Of a stretch of DNA of 64,000 nucleotides, positions 31,678-43,212 are shown piece by piece. The stretch covers positions 868,001-932,000 of the forward strand of contig JAGVVL010000002.1 of assembly GCA_018287875.1 (NCBI GenBank). The letters run 5' to 3'. A program made the translations under genes and the position numbers. The stretch comes from Nigrospora sphaerica. Taxonomy: Eukaryota; Ascomycota; Sordariomycetes; Amphisphaeriales; Apiosporaceae. Position 1 is the stretch's first letter, and each line of letters begins with the position of its first letter. The notes beneath the pieces are model-generated. The model had not been told where the DNA came from, did no database searches, and saw only the letters and a program-made list of their open reading frames with translations.

Positions 31678-34600
31678 CTTGAAAGAATGAAGCCGGGATT
31701 ATATGCAAGCCAAGGCGATGGGGCGCGAACAAGCTTCGGTCTGCAGGTACCAAAAGAGTGAGACTGGCGGAGAGCTGTGTCTTGGCTTCTTGGCCTCCTT
31801 GGCGGGAGCCATGATGGGCTTATAAGCTGCGCAGGAGGAGGGCATCCCGAGGCCAGCGTTGTTGGCCTGCGCGACGCTATTGGTGGTGTTGGCGAGCGGC
31901 GATGGGCGCGAGAGGCTGTTCCCAAAAGGGCAGCTAAAAACAGTCTCGCCCCGCCAGAAAGATAACGCCAACGAGCGCATCTATCCGCAGCATGACTTTG
32001 TGCAGAGATCATCGTCAGCTAGATGACACTTGGCACGGAGGAAGGAGGGCGAAAGAGGCATCTCGATGGACCAGTGGCTTCTTTCGCCGAGAGCCGAGGC
32101 CCTCGCTGTCGCCTATCACGAGCGGTCACGCTATGGACCGACAGGCATGGGTGATTTCTCCGCCGACGAAGCCGGTAGTTGGCATCGTAGCTCGTCATGC
32201 GAGGCCGCCTGATGGTCCAAGACCTGCCTATCTGGAACCAATTGCCGACCACTGCCCCCATCTTGCTGCAACGTGACAGGGGAACCTGGGGGCGATCGAA
32301 AGCTTGAGAGCGAGTGACCGCGATGCGTTGGACCGAGTCCGGTCCGAAAAGGGCATGTCCAAATCAACCCCCAGCGGGTTGGAGCGGCACCTGCCCAAGT
32401 CGGCCTGGTATACGTACGCGGTAGCGTCTTTATTCGTCTTTCCCATGACCCTCTTTATCCACGGAACTAGTTAACCATCTAAATAGTAGCAAGCCAACAC
32501 GGGGAACAGCAGATGCTACTCTGGCTGGGCTGTTTGCTGACCGACAACGGCACTGCGGTCACGATTGGCTCCCAAGAGCAATTCTTGTGTTGGTAAAGCC
32601 AGGCTCGAACCCAGCAAGCGCAAATGGCCGTTGCAGCCAAAACTTCAAAGACGCTGATGATTCCATGGGAGGCAGCAATCACCTCGCAGTCCGTAGACAT
32701 CGTGTGCCCGATAAAGCAGGGCGGTGAGGAGCAGGTTGGGTTTAGCGACCACTACGCTCCACGAGATACCAATAAGCGCGCGGCACATGCCGCCTATTGT
32801 GCACCGTGGTGGGAAGGTCCATCTCACAGGTTCGAGAAAGCCTACAGGCCGTCGATGCCATGGCGTCATTCCCGGCGGCTGAATTGCAAGTCGGGGGTCC
32901 CTGCATAGAAATAGATTTGTAAGTTGGCAGGTAGGTATCCCTGGTAATATCGGATGGAAAGTTGGCGGGGAATCCACCGGCAACCGTTGTGTGACGGATG
33001 CCGCGCGCGCCGAGTTCGGGCCCCCAACTCGTATCCTCGGTAATTGCTAAATACTTACTTACTTAGGCACTAGGTGATGGGCAGGGGCCGGCGCCACTAG
33101 GTATGTACTTACTTACATCCTTATGAGAGCAGGTGCCGGGGAGACAATGTAACTCCCACTCTTCCACAGCAGCTGGACAGACCGCGACTTCTCTCATACC
33201 TGCTGCAGCCACGCCGTTCGCATTTCAATCCCATTCCCTCGCGTCCTACCGAAACCGAACCCTCCAACCTTGGCTCCTCGTGCTGTGCCTTTCTTGTGAC
33301 CCCAAGGTCTTCATTCATTCTCTACCTTATGCACCGTCGAGAGGAGAAACCCGCGGCGGGCCGGCCCGGCAACAACTAGTCCCCTATCCTTTGTTACGTG
33401 CAAAATGCATGATATTCCCTTGTTGAAATGCGGCTAAATTCTCCCTTGTCCGATCGTCATGCCGCCCTTACCTCTACGATGATCTCATCGTCCACCCTGA
33501 CTCGGACCGCTTTCCCGTCCTGCCGCCCGTCCTTTGCAGCCGACTAATTCAGGGCGGCATCCCCAGACGTCAATGTGTTGCCGTTCGTGTTCCCGGCGCC
33601 CAGCCTCGCTGCCTCGCTGCTTCCACGTCTACACCCAAGATGCTTGCACGCTGACAAAGGTCGCGCCGTCGACTCGTCGCTACTAGATGCTCAGCTAGCG
33701 CCCGAGCCGTTGGCGGTAGCACCTGGGCCATAGCGATGATGACTATGCTGGATGGGCTGCAAGCAGACGAAGTCTTCATTTGATTACTTCCCCCGCTTGC
33801 GCCCTGTTTCTTAGCGCCCCGGTTCCTGGCAGCACCATCTCATAACAGCCTTGATTGACACAGTACTAGGCTCGATAGGTACTGCTCTACAGGGCCGGAT
33901 ATGATAAACCCCGCCACCCATGTTGGCCCTAGGGTACTGGGAAAAAAAACCTCAGCGAATGGGGTCAAGCGGAGACGCGCTAAGGACCCGGTCGTACGTA
34001 CAGCACGATCAACAAAAGCTGCAGTTTCAGTGCTTACTTACCACCTCCTTTTCGCGCTGGAGCGGCCACTGGCACTACAGCATATGCCATGGAGATCCAA
34101 TCGCGGGTGAGCCGGAGGGGCCGCCAATGGTGTGAACCGCATATCGCGGGTGTGCGACGTGGTGGATACACCGTGAGGATGGGTGTGTGAGCTACAACTA
34201 GCCGAAGGGCGCCAGCCCCAGCAGCTATTGGCTACGATGATATCCTCGCATATGCCCTAAAAAGGGGTTTGTCGCCGCAATCCAGCCTCAGGGGCCAGAC
34301 GGGGCCCAAAGAGGGTCCTTCACGCCCGCCGTCCGCCGCAAATTTACTGTGTACTTGACCTCCCCACGAACCCCAATCCTGGGGTCAAAGAGCGTGGGTC
34401 ACCGTCTCGACCTGATTTCGTCTAGGCAAAGGTTCGACGCCGCCCATAGGTCGTGGCGCGCGAGAATAGAGCCGCCGCAGGCCGGCGCGCCCTACGGCTG
34501 CAGCTTTCTTCTGCGGAAACAGGCTAGGCCAGGTGTTGGGACGGCTTGAGTGGCTTGGACGGCGCGTTTGAGTAGGGGACCTGGGGCCCCAGGACATGGC

Positions 34601-34969
34601 CGCCAGAGCCGCCTCTGCTAGTAAATGACTCGCCATCGGAGATAGTGAGAAGCAGCAACACGTGTCCCACTGCACCTCGCATCGCCTCGCATGCTATGAC
34701 GTCCCAAGAGACAACCGTCGGCTGGGAAGGGCCGGACTCGGCACCCTGCCAAGTGCCTTGGCGCATAGGATGCGCCCGACTAGATATTACGGCTTCGACC
34801 CCGGTCGACAACTTGGCGTTCCGCTTGGCACCTCGCTTGACACCCGTCCGTGATAAACCCCCACGTTCGTCCGCCGTTTTCGCTCCCTTGCGACTGGAAA
34901 CAATCCACGACCTGGGCCGAGGACGATCATACACATTACTTTTTTCGTACCACCACCCCTCACCTCACC
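31678..34969. other. Long gene-poor spacer between divergent genes
   Basis: It holds the promoters of the protease (minus) and of the 2EXR gene (plus). No coding region could be supported. Several TACTTACTTA-type short repeats occur at about 33048-33115. Confidence 0.45.
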
Positions 34970-36049
34970 ATGGCAACGATCTTTACTGTTTTCCCCCACC
35001 TGCCACGGGAGCTGCGCGACGAAATATGGCAGAATGCCATTCAACGGGTTGATGAGCGGCCCGGTTTCCACTGCTTCACAACATTCACAGCGGCCGAGGA
35101 GAAGGAATTGTCACCGGACCACCTGATTGGGAACGAGGACGACGAGGACAAATACAAGCTCGCGCTGCCACCAACCACGCATACTCAAGGCGCATCCCCG
35201 GCGACAGAACAGCGACAGTCGGCCTACTGGCTGGACGGGGGCCTGTGGACGGCTTGCAAGGAGTCGCGACGGGTGATAGAGCGGCACTACGGGGCGGCAC
35301 GGCGGGACCCCGCTCCGGGCCAGAAAGGCCACTCATTTGTGCTGGGGTATTTCGGAAACGCGCCCGGGACCCTGATGGGTGCGGCCGTGTTCCCCAAAAA
35401 GGACCTGGTGTGCCTGGCGCCGCGGAAGCTGGCCACGGCCGACTTCCGCGGCGGCTTGGCGGGGCTCAATTTCCTGGGCCGCGACCCCTTCCCGTCGTCG
35501 TACGCGCACCCGCGGCACGTCGCGCTCGAGGTCGACGCTAAGGCCATGAACGTTCGCTGCCTCATGACGTTGGCCTCACGCATCGAGGACATGGTAAAAT
35601 GCCAGCGCTACCGCTTCGGCAAGCTGTGGTTCGTCGACCGCCGCCGCGCCTGGAACCCCGCCCGCGCCGGTGGCGCCCCCACCCCCCTGGCCTACTACGG
35701 CGACGACAAAGAACGCGCCGTCTTCTACGGCCTCAAGGGCTGCTTCGTCGAGGTCACCTCGGACGACGACACCTGGGACCGTGCCGACGACGCCGACGAG
35801 GCAGATACGCCCGAGTCCGCATCGGAAACCCTTGAGGACGCGCTGGACGGCGCGGTAGCGGAGGGGATGGCGGCCAGCTGCCTCCAGGCGCTCAGCGGCT
35901 ACAAGCGCGACATGTTCGCATTCACATACCAGCTGGAACTGGAACTGATGCGACGCTTCACCTGCCCCGAGAGCCCGCGCTGGGATTCGGCCTACTACTC
36001 TATATATTGCCCGGACATCGGAATCTTGGCCTACCACGAAAACTCATGA
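34970..36049 (+). CDS. 2EXR-domain protein
   Basis: A single exon of 359 residues. The ATG at 34970 (CTCACCATGG context) opens MATIFTVFPHLPRELRDEIW, the hallmark of the fungal 2EXR domain (F..LP.ELR..IW). The domain covers roughly residues 5-110 and is followed by conserved-looking stretches (HPRHVALEVDAKAMN, RFGKLWFVDRR) and an acidic insert (SDDDTWDRADDADEAD) at about 265-290. 2EXR proteins form large families in Pezizomycotina; their role is unknown. The frame is open for 40 codons upstream, with an earlier ATG at 34850, but the 2EXR start is more natural. Confidence 0.85.
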   Translation: MATIFTVFPHLPRELRDEIWQNAIQRVDERPGFHCFTTFTAAEEKELSPDHLIGNEDDEDKYKLALPPTTHTQGASPATEQRQSAYWLDGGLWTACKESRRVIERHYGAARRDPAPGQKGHSFVLGYFGNAPGTLMGAAVFPKKDLVCLAPRKLATADFRGGLAGLNFLGRDPFPSSYAHPRHVALEVDAKAMNVRCLMTLASRIEDMVKCQRYRFGKLWFVDRRRAWNPARAGGAPTPLAYYGDDKERAVFYGLKGCFVEVTSDDDTWDRADDADEADTPESASETLEDALDGAVAEGMAASCLQALSGYKRDMFAFTYQLELELMRRFTCPESPRWDSAYYSIYCPDIGILAYHENS

Positions 36050-36666
36050 GGAAGGCGAGGCGCAGCACAGCAGAGTTGGCACGAGAAAACGACGGGAAAA
36101 GCGAAGGGTCGCCTCCCTCGGCGGCGAACCGCGGAAGAGGGGCCCGTGTTTTTGTCACGATACATATGAGGTCACACGAATATCCCGGATATATAATTGC
36201 TCTGCATAGGGCGCTTTGTTGTATAACGAGTCCGACATAATCATGATAGCGGGTACTTTACACCACGTCGCCGCTTGGGTCCCACCCGCTGGGCTTTTTG
36301 CTTGTGAGTCGTCACTGTGCATGCCAGACAGATCGGATGGCCTGGAAAGGCTTGTCTGGGTGGCGTCGACAGGCGCGCAACCTTGCAGCTCACTGACGGC
36401 CATGCAGGTAGAAAGCCAATAGTGCAATGCATCATGTCACCGATCGGCTGCGGGAACGGGGTATTGCAGCCGTCTCGCATGGTGCTAGGGATCGCTCCGG
36501 GTTGGGCCATTGAAACCTTGCTTCTTGCAACGGTGGACGCCTCCTCGACGGCTCATTCCCATCGGGACTAGATTCACCAGGAAAGCTACTTATATTCCCA
36601 GCTGCGGCAGCGCCGGGCCAACTAAGGACGATGAATACGAATACAACGGTAGGGATCCAAACCCGG
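36050..36666. other. Convergent intergenic region
   Basis: The 2EXR gene and the P450 gene converge here, so it should hold two terminators. No gene is seen. Confidence 0.5.
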
Positions 36667-38586
36667 CTACCAGCCCGGGAGACGGCGGGCGTGGCAGTGG
36701 ATGCAGTCGAGGGGCTTGTAGGCGAACAAGCCGCCCGAGATGGGGATCTTGGTCTCTTCGAAGAGGGTTTGGTCATGCAGGAGGAACTCAAAGCGGCCGA
36801 CGAGGCCGGCGATGATGTGGCACATGGCGGAGCGGGCGAAGGGCCGGCCGATGCAGTCGCGGTTGCCGTGGATGAAGGTCATCATGGCCTGCTTGGTGAG
36901 GGCGCCGCCGCTGGGCACGTAGAGCCAGGCGTCGGGGTTAGTCGGGTCGCGGCGCAGCCAGCGCTCGGGGCGGAACTCGTTGGCGTCGGGCCCCCAATTG
37001 GCGGGGTCCCGGTTGCAGGAGCGGATGGAGATCTGCACCGTCGTGTCCTTGGGGATGCGCACGCCGTGCAGCATGGTGTCGCGGGCCGTCTGGCGCCCGA
37101 ACTGGCCGACGGGCGGCCAGTAGCGCAGCGACTCGGACACAACGGCGTTGAGCACGGGCATGCTGTCGGGCTCGAGGGCGAGGAGGGCAGGCAGGGCGGC
37201 GCCGGCGGCGGTGTCGGGGGGCGGCAGGCGGGCACGGATCTCGGCGCGCACGGCGGCCTGCCAGCGCGGGTGTCGGCAGAGCTCGTACATGGTCCAGGTG
37301 ATGCCGACGCCGACGGTCTCGTGGCCGGCCGCCAGCATCTGCAGCGCGTGCGTCACGAGCTCGTCCTCGTCGGAGACGCCGCGGTCGCGGATGAGGCTGC
37401 TCACGATGTCGGGCGTCGCGAGCTTACCGTCGGCGTGCAGGGCCTGCTTGGCGCGCACCGAGGCGCGGCAGAGGTCCCAGAGGCGCGTGATGCCGTCGGC
37501 CGCCTCCTGCAGCCGCCGGTTCGGGAACAGCTCGACGAGACGGGCCGGGAAATAGAGCTTGGCGAGGGCGACGAAGCGGAAGACGCGCGTCGGCCGGAAC
37601 AGGCCGCGATACTTGCTCACGAGCTCCGAGTCGGGGTCGCGGATGGACTGGAAGTCCATGCCCACGGCCGCCTTGGAGATGCAGTCGAGCACGATGTGGC
37701 CGGCGTAGTGCTCGATGTCGATGGCGCGCGAGAAGCCGGTGGCGTCGGCCCCGGTGGCGGCGGCGGCGGCCCCCGCCTCGGCAGGCGTCAGCGCCGTCGT
37801 GGCCACGAGCTCGGTGAGCTGCTCCGTCAACTCGACCGTCTTCTCCCAGAAGATGTGGTCGAGGCCCCGGATCTCCTGCGTCGACAGCGACGGCAGTAGG
37901 ATCTTGCGGTGCCGCTTGTGCTCCTCGCCGTTGAGGAACAGCACGCCCGGCCCCAGCGCCGGCGAAGCCAGCAGGAACACAGTTCGGCTCTGCTCAAAGT
38001 CGTTGGTCCGCGCCATGACCTCGGCGATGGCCTCGGGCGCCGTCACGGCCACACGCTCCTTGTTGAGCAGGTCCAGGTACCGGAAGATGCCATTGTGCTG
38101 CAACGAGCGGTTCCTGTTGGACGGGGGACGGCTTGTCAGCTTGGCTCTCTGCCCCCGCGTTCTTCCCGGTTCCTGTCTCTCCCCCAATCCCTCTCTCTTC
38201 CCCTCTCTTCGTCTCTCCCTCCCTCGCTTTCTCATTCTTCCTCTCCCCTCCGCTCCAGTGAAAGTGGAGAGATCAAGGGACACTCACCATTGCGCGATGG
38301 GCTCGCCCTTAGCGCCCAGAAAGGCCTTCTTGCCGTAGCCGTTCCACCAGCTGCGACCCTCGGTCGGCTCGGGCAGGTGGCGTAGCGGTGATAGGTACTT
38401 GGGCCAGAGGATGATGCCGTAGAAGATGTTGGCGGCCAGGTGCAGCGTCCACACGGCGGCGTAGAGGAGGTAGAAGAGGGGCTGGTTCAGGAAATAGGGC
38501 GTGCGCCGATCCAGCACCAGGTAGTAGTAGAGCAGCGCCGACGTGACCAGCGCCGATGCCGACAGCTGGCGGAGCGACAGCCCCAT
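36667..38586 (-). CDS. Cytochrome P450 monooxygenase
   Basis: Two exons, 38288-38586 and 36667-38113, give 581 residues. The junction is CAATG|GTGAGT and CAACAG|GAAC; the 174-nt intron is almost pure purine on the coding strand. The N-terminus has two or more hydrophobic segments (SALVTSALLYYYLV; LFYLLYAAVWTLHLAANIFYGIIL), so the enzyme is anchored in the ER membrane. P450 landmarks are HRKILLPSLS (C-helix), the I-helix AGHET at 362-366, the ExxR pair E427/R430 in SESLRYWPP, FRPERWL, and the haem loop FIHGNRDCIGRPFAR with Cys520. It is longer than most P450s because of the N-terminal membrane part and an Ala-rich insert at about residues 190-205. The substrate is unknown; no backbone enzyme lies next to it. 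Confidence 0.95.
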
Positions 38587-39971
38587 TGGTTGGGTGGTGG
38601 TGTGAAACGCAAGAGGTGAGGGTGTCTTTTTTCCTCTCACTCTCTGTCTCTATTGCCGGCTTCCTTGGTTTTCTTTTCCCCTCTTCCCTTGCTCTTGAGA
38701 AAGGAGAGACACAAAGATAGATGGGAACGGCGGCCGAGAAAGGCGTCTGCTCCCTCTTAACGCTCTGGAAGTCAGCCAAAATCTCCAGGGTCCCATTTGT
38801 CCGCCGCCTACCTGCTATTATTATAAGCCGGGCCTTTGTTGAATGACCACCGGTCAGGCCATCTCGGCGTCCTTTGATGAGTTTCTGCCCTACGCGTGTC
38901 TTCGTGCCGGCAGCCGCAGGCCAAGACCGCGCCATCCATTCCCCTTGCATTCGATGTCGTATACTGTTATCACCGCCAAGAGAGATAGAGAGGAAGGCTG
39001 ACAGGAAAACCCGGGGCGGCGACGGAGGGACTTGCGGCTTACCCTGGGGTGAGATCGATCCCCAGGCGCCCCCAAACCCCCAGCTAAAACGGAATGGGCA
39101 GTCCCACTAGCGTCGCCCCTCTCGCGCCCATCCTTCCCCCTCAAAACGCCCCCGTAGTTGTCAGCCATCGCTCACTTACAGGGCACTTCCAGCGTACTTG
39201 GGGTCTTCCAGCGTATGCGAGGCCGCCCGGCGGACAGCGAACTCTGTAGCCGCCATTAGATCACGCAGCAGTGCTACTCTACTGCCTGATAAAAGACCTA
39301 TCCGACCGTTGTCCATGTTTCCCACTTGGTCGCTTCTCGACCTTGTTACGGGCAACCGTTCACTACGAGCGCGGGTTGACATTTTTTGTCAGCCATTGCC
39401 CGCGCCCCCATCCCGGTGTCGATCCCGGCTGACTTGCTTTCCAGGGCAGTTCCTGTCAGCCACCGTGGCTTGGATTGAATTTCACTTTCCCAATTTCTCG
39501 CCCTTATTTCTTGGCGGATAAGTTTGACGCAGGCCTGATGATGCAAGGGTCCAGGAGTGCTAACATGGGCCACATCTATGTAGAACCGAATAAAAACTAT
39601 ATAAGAATCAAATAAGAAAATAACCAAAAAAGAAAACATTCTTTTGTTCCTTGTGTGGACGTTGCAGGTAAAGATCCTGCTCAAGCGCTTTGCGGTCAGA
39701 ACCTAGGACCTTATCAAACCGTCCTGCCTGGATACATAAGCACTCGAAGGGGGGGGCAAAATAAACGGCTCGCTGAGCTCACTACACCAAAAACACGCGC
39801 ACTAGGTGAGCCGATTATTTTGGCCACCCCCTTGGCACCCTAGATGCAACGGCCACCGTCCGAGTCAGAACGGCCCCGAGTAAGAGTTTAAGCCGATATC
39901 TTAGGCTGGGCTTCAATACGCCGAGTACATGCTTCTCAAACCTCTGTCCGGTACAGTCCCCTTTCCCCAGC
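38587..39971. other. Divergent promoter region (P450 / TYW2)
   Basis: No gene is seen. Pyrimidine/purine tracts continue upstream of the P450 start (about 38630-38710). An AT-rich stretch lies at about 39585-39645. Confidence 0.45.
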
Positions 39972-41294
39972 ATGCCACAGGCGCATCCCGAGCGGCCACG
40001 GAAGCCGAAGCCGAAGGCCTGCAACCCCATCGAAGAGGCCATCACAGCCTGGCTGGAGGAGGAGGTGCCCACGCAGACCGGGCCTGCGGAGCCCGCTGAA
40101 CTGCTTGCACGAGCCCCCAAGAGGTGGACAGTGTATGAGCCCATGATCCTGCTGCCATCGGGTGCCTTCTCCTCGCCGCCATGGTCGGCGCTCGTCTCAG
40201 CCACCGACGGCGATCGGCTGGGAAGGCTGTGGGCCGGCGTCGTCGCGGCGATATCTAAGCGGTCGGGGTCTAAGCTCACCCATCTGGCCGTCAACGAGGG
40301 GATCCCTCTGTTGCGCAGCGCCCGGGAGGAGCAGAGCCCGGGAACGTCCGGCCCGGAACACCCGGACCACGATCATGAGAGGCACAGAGAGAACATTCTC
40401 CGGAGCCCCAGCGGGCTGCGCACCCTTCACGGCGATTTCGGGCCCGCCACCGCTCTCTCGGCCGGCGGCGAGCCGGCGGAGCAAGACTTTGCCAACGCCT
40501 TTTGGGTCACCACGCGGCAAAACGGCATACACCAGACCTGGGCACCACGCTGGACAATGTTTAGTCGGGGCAATATCAAGGAGAAAGCCAGGCTCTTATC
40601 CTTCCACGAGGCTTCCGACCCGCCGGCGCACCCACAGAGAGTGGCGAACTCGAAGGAGTTGCGGGGCAAGTGGGCCGTAGATCTATACGCGGGCATCGGC
40701 TACTTTGTCTTTTCCTACGCGAGGCTGGGACTGCGTGTGCTCTGCTGGGAGCTGAACCCCTGGAGCGTCGAGGGCCTGCGACGCGGCGCTCTGGCGAATG
40801 GGTGGAGTGTCCGGGTCATCCGGGGCGCCGAGCTCCAGAGCGAGCTCGACATGAACCAAATCCTGCGAGGCGGCGAGAGAATCATCGTCTTCCAAGAAGA
40901 CAACGCCGAGGCTCTGGGCCGCCTCCAGGGACTAGACGCGTTTGCCCCGGGCGACCGGCGGATGGGGGATGACGACGGCGCCCCGACCGACGGCTTGGAG
41001 ATTGTCCACGTCAACTGCGGCTTTTTGCCTACCAGCGAACCCTGCTGGGAGAGCGCATGGGAAATGGCGCGGCAAAGCAACCAGGCTTGGCTCCATCTGC
41101 ATGAGAATGTTGGCGCGGCCGACATAGAACGGCGGAAGTCGGAGCTCCAGGCGGTATTCGATGGATTGTCTCAGATGAGCAATGGTCCTCCAAGGGCGGC
41201 CAAGAGGCTTCGCGTCGAACACGTGGAGTTGGTCAAGACGTACGCTCCTGGGGTTTGGCATTGCGTATTCGACATCCATGTTGCGGATCCCTAG
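39972..41294 (+). CDS. TYW2: tRNA wybutosine-synthesizing protein 2 (TYW2/Trm12)
   Basis: A single exon of 440 residues. TYW2 transfers the 3-amino-3-carboxypropyl group of S-adenosylmethionine to the tricyclic base at position 37 of tRNA-Phe, a step of wybutosine synthesis in the cytoplasm. The sequence shows the TYW2/Trm5-type fold: TWAPRWTMFSRGN-KEKAR before the SAM site, motif I VDLYAGIGYF starting at Asp237, ELNPWSVEGLRRGA (motif II), the segment IIVFQEDNAEAL and VHVNCGFLPTS in place of the NPP-type motif, and HLHENVG. The ATG at 39972 directly follows CCCCAGC, which could be a splice acceptor, so an extra 5' exon is possible. Convergent with ORC6, 162 bp apart. Confidence 0.92.
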   Translation: MPQAHPERPRKPKPKACNPIEEAITAWLEEEVPTQTGPAEPAELLARAPKRWTVYEPMILLPSGAFSSPPWSALVSATDGDRLGRLWAGVVAAISKRSGSKLTHLAVNEGIPLLRSAREEQSPGTSGPEHPDHDHERHRENILRSPSGLRTLHGDFGPATALSAGGEPAEQDFANAFWVTTRQNGIHQTWAPRWTMFSRGNIKEKARLLSFHEASDPPAHPQRVANSKELRGKWAVDLYAGIGYFVFSYARLGLRVLCWELNPWSVEGLRRGALANGWSVRVIRGAELQSELDMNQILRGGERIIVFQEDNAEALGRLQGLDAFAPGDRRMGDDDGAPTDGLEIVHVNCGFLPTSEPCWESAWEMARQSNQAWLHLHENVGAADIERRKSELQAVFDGLSQMSNGPPRAAKRLRVEHVELVKTYAPGVWHCVFDIHVADP

Positions 41295-41456
41295 ATTCTG
41301 AAGTATGCCTGAGAGCAGCAAAGTGGCGCTTGAAGACGCCCAAGATTCTCTAACTTCAATCAGGCAGCGCCATCGGAAAACTGTGAGTTGAAGGCTTGGA
41401 GGTACTGTCGGCTGCCAAGGCGATCTTGTCAGTAGCCGCCGGAAGCTCGGGTATCA

Positions 41457-42614
41457 TTATGCATTATCCACAGCGTCTTCGGCTTGTTGCTTCTTCAACT
41501 CGGCCACTTTCTCCATGATGCCTTCTTTCCACCGGCGATACTCGTCGCGCTTTTGGGCTGTTATGACCCACGTGCCCTGGAACATGCTGTCCCCCCCCTG
41601 CATCTTCTCCCTGCTTGCTCTCTCATCGTCATCGCCGTCCTCGCCGGGCGCATCGTTGTTCCGGCTGGCATCGACCATGTCGCTGATGCCTGTGAACCAG
41701 CCACCGTCTTGCCATCCCCGAGAGACGACCACGGCGACAGCGTCATTGATATTTTTGGCCGTGACGCGTGACCATCCTTCCCATGCCTCGTCTTCGTGTG
41801 CAACGCCTGTCACCTCGATCTCGGCCCGCGCTTGCTCCATAGAATCCACCAGTTGCTGGCGCGTCTTGACATACGCCTTTTCGTCCAGTTCCCCCTTTTC
41901 CAAATGGTGAAACTTTGTGATGACAACGAAGAACACAGCGGCCAGAAGAGGCGCAAGGCTGGCGTGCACCCATTCGTCCGAGGAGCGCCGCCCGTGGGGT
42001 GTAACGATGGACTGCATTCCTGCCAAGACGGTACGGCCAGCGCGTTCTTGCTTCATCTGGGTGCACATGAACCGAATGGTCGGTCGGATCCATGGCGGAA
42101 GCACATCACGGTCCGACGGCGCTTTGCGCTTCGCCGGCGTCACGATGGACTTGCCCGTCGACTTGGTCGGCGTGCTGTCGCCTTTGGATCTGAACTGTGC
42201 CAGTACGGCCTCCTTGCCGGGTGTCGCTCGCTCTCTGGTTCTCAAACCTCCACTGCTGAAAAGGCCCGACTCCCGCAGCTTGCTGCTCGGCGTACGCACG
42301 CGGCCGCTCTTGCCCACGGAGCCTACGGGCAGGATTTTGTCCAGGTGGGTGTACAGTCTCTTGTAGATGCGTGGGTGGACGGGGGGTCGTGACTGGATCT
42401 GCGGCAGGTCCAGCGAGGTCTTCAGGCGCTCGCAAGCAATGTTGGCGCAGGCGTATACGCGGGCAACTTCTTCCTCGGCCTTGAGCGTGCTGGCATTGTG
42501 TCGGGACTGCGCGAGCAGGCTGGACGCCAGCTCGACAAGGGAGGGTGGTAGCGACGAGGCCTCGGGATAGGTCGGTAGAAGCGAAAGGAGAGTCGTCTCG
42601 AGGGTTCGCGACAT
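41457..42614 (-). CDS. ORC6: Origin recognition complex subunit 6 (ORC6)
   Basis: A single exon of 385 residues from the ATG at 42614 (MSRTLETTLLSLLP); a second ATG nine codons upstream (42641) is possible. ORC6 is part of the complex that marks replication origins in the nucleus and helps load MCM helicase. The N-terminal cyclin-box-like part (SSLVELASSLLAQSR type, then RVYACANIACERLKTSLDLP) and the block HPRIYKRLYTHLDKILP are typical of fungal ORC6. A basic, Ser/Thr-Pro-rich linker follows (TPGKEAVLAQF, STPTKSTGKSIVTPAKRKAPS), a likely CDK target, then LPPWIRPTIRFMC and a C-terminal helical part. Convergent with TYW2 and divergent from the EF-hand gene. Confidence 0.9.
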   Translation of the reverse strand: MSRTLETTLLSLLPTYPEASSLPPSLVELASSLLAQSRHNASTLKAEEEVARVYACANIACERLKTSLDLPQIQSRPPVHPRIYKRLYTHLDKILPVGSVGKSGRVRTPSSKLRESGLFSSGGLRTRERATPGKEAVLAQFRSKGDSTPTKSTGKSIVTPAKRKAPSDRDVLPPWIRPTIRFMCTQMKQERAGRTVLAGMQSIVTPHGRRSSDEWVHASLAPLLAAVFFVVITKFHHLEKGELDEKAYVKTRQQLVDSMEQARAEIEVTGVAHEDEAWEGWSRVTAKNINDAVAVVVSRGWQDGGWFTGISDMVDASRNNDAPGEDGDDDERASREKMQGGDSMFQGTWVITAQKRDEYRRWKEGIMEKVAELKKQQAEDAVDNA

Positions 42615-43212
42615 GGTGGCGGGCGCTGCAGGTGAGCGCATGTGTGGTTGAGGTCGGGAGACAGTCGAAACTATGCGAAGTGTCGCGTCGTGCCAGGTAC
42701 CATGTACAACCGTAGCGACCGGGAGGGGCGTCGGAGCGGGCGAGCTTCAGGAACGCCGTGAACAGCTGTCCAGCAGCCCAGCACAGACGGGCGATGCGGC
42801 TGAAATACAGCGCAGCCTTAGCAGGACTGGTCTTTGTACGCGGTCGTGCCCTGGTTATTGATCCCCGTTTAGATCGAGACCGAGAAGCTTGCAGCTGCCT
42901 ACTTCTCATGCGGATCCTACTTTAGAAATCGCGGTCGACGGTCGCGTCGCCCCATGCTATCCGATGACGGATGGCGGCCCTAGACCTTTTGAACCCCTGT
43001 CGATTTGTGTGTTAGCGGCCGCTTCCCTGCAGTCGGGGCAACCCCAGAGCTGGTGCACTTGTAGATAGAGCCCCCATATCACTCTAGGAGCTCTCGCAAC
43101 CCGCCATCCACAACACCCGATATCTCTGCTCCAGTTGTCACACATCGCCAACCTCTACATTGCCAAAGCCGCAACGCACGATTCTGTAGTCGTCTCTCAT
43201 ACCACGTACAAC
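42615..43212. other. Shared promoter region of ORC6 and the EF-hand gene
   Basis: The 598 bp between two divergent start codons; both promoters must lie here. No gene is seen. Confidence 0.55.

Noticed and set aside
36631..37899. 422-codon open frame on the plus strand
   Set aside because: Antisense of the P450 gene, with the same GC-rich shadow composition.
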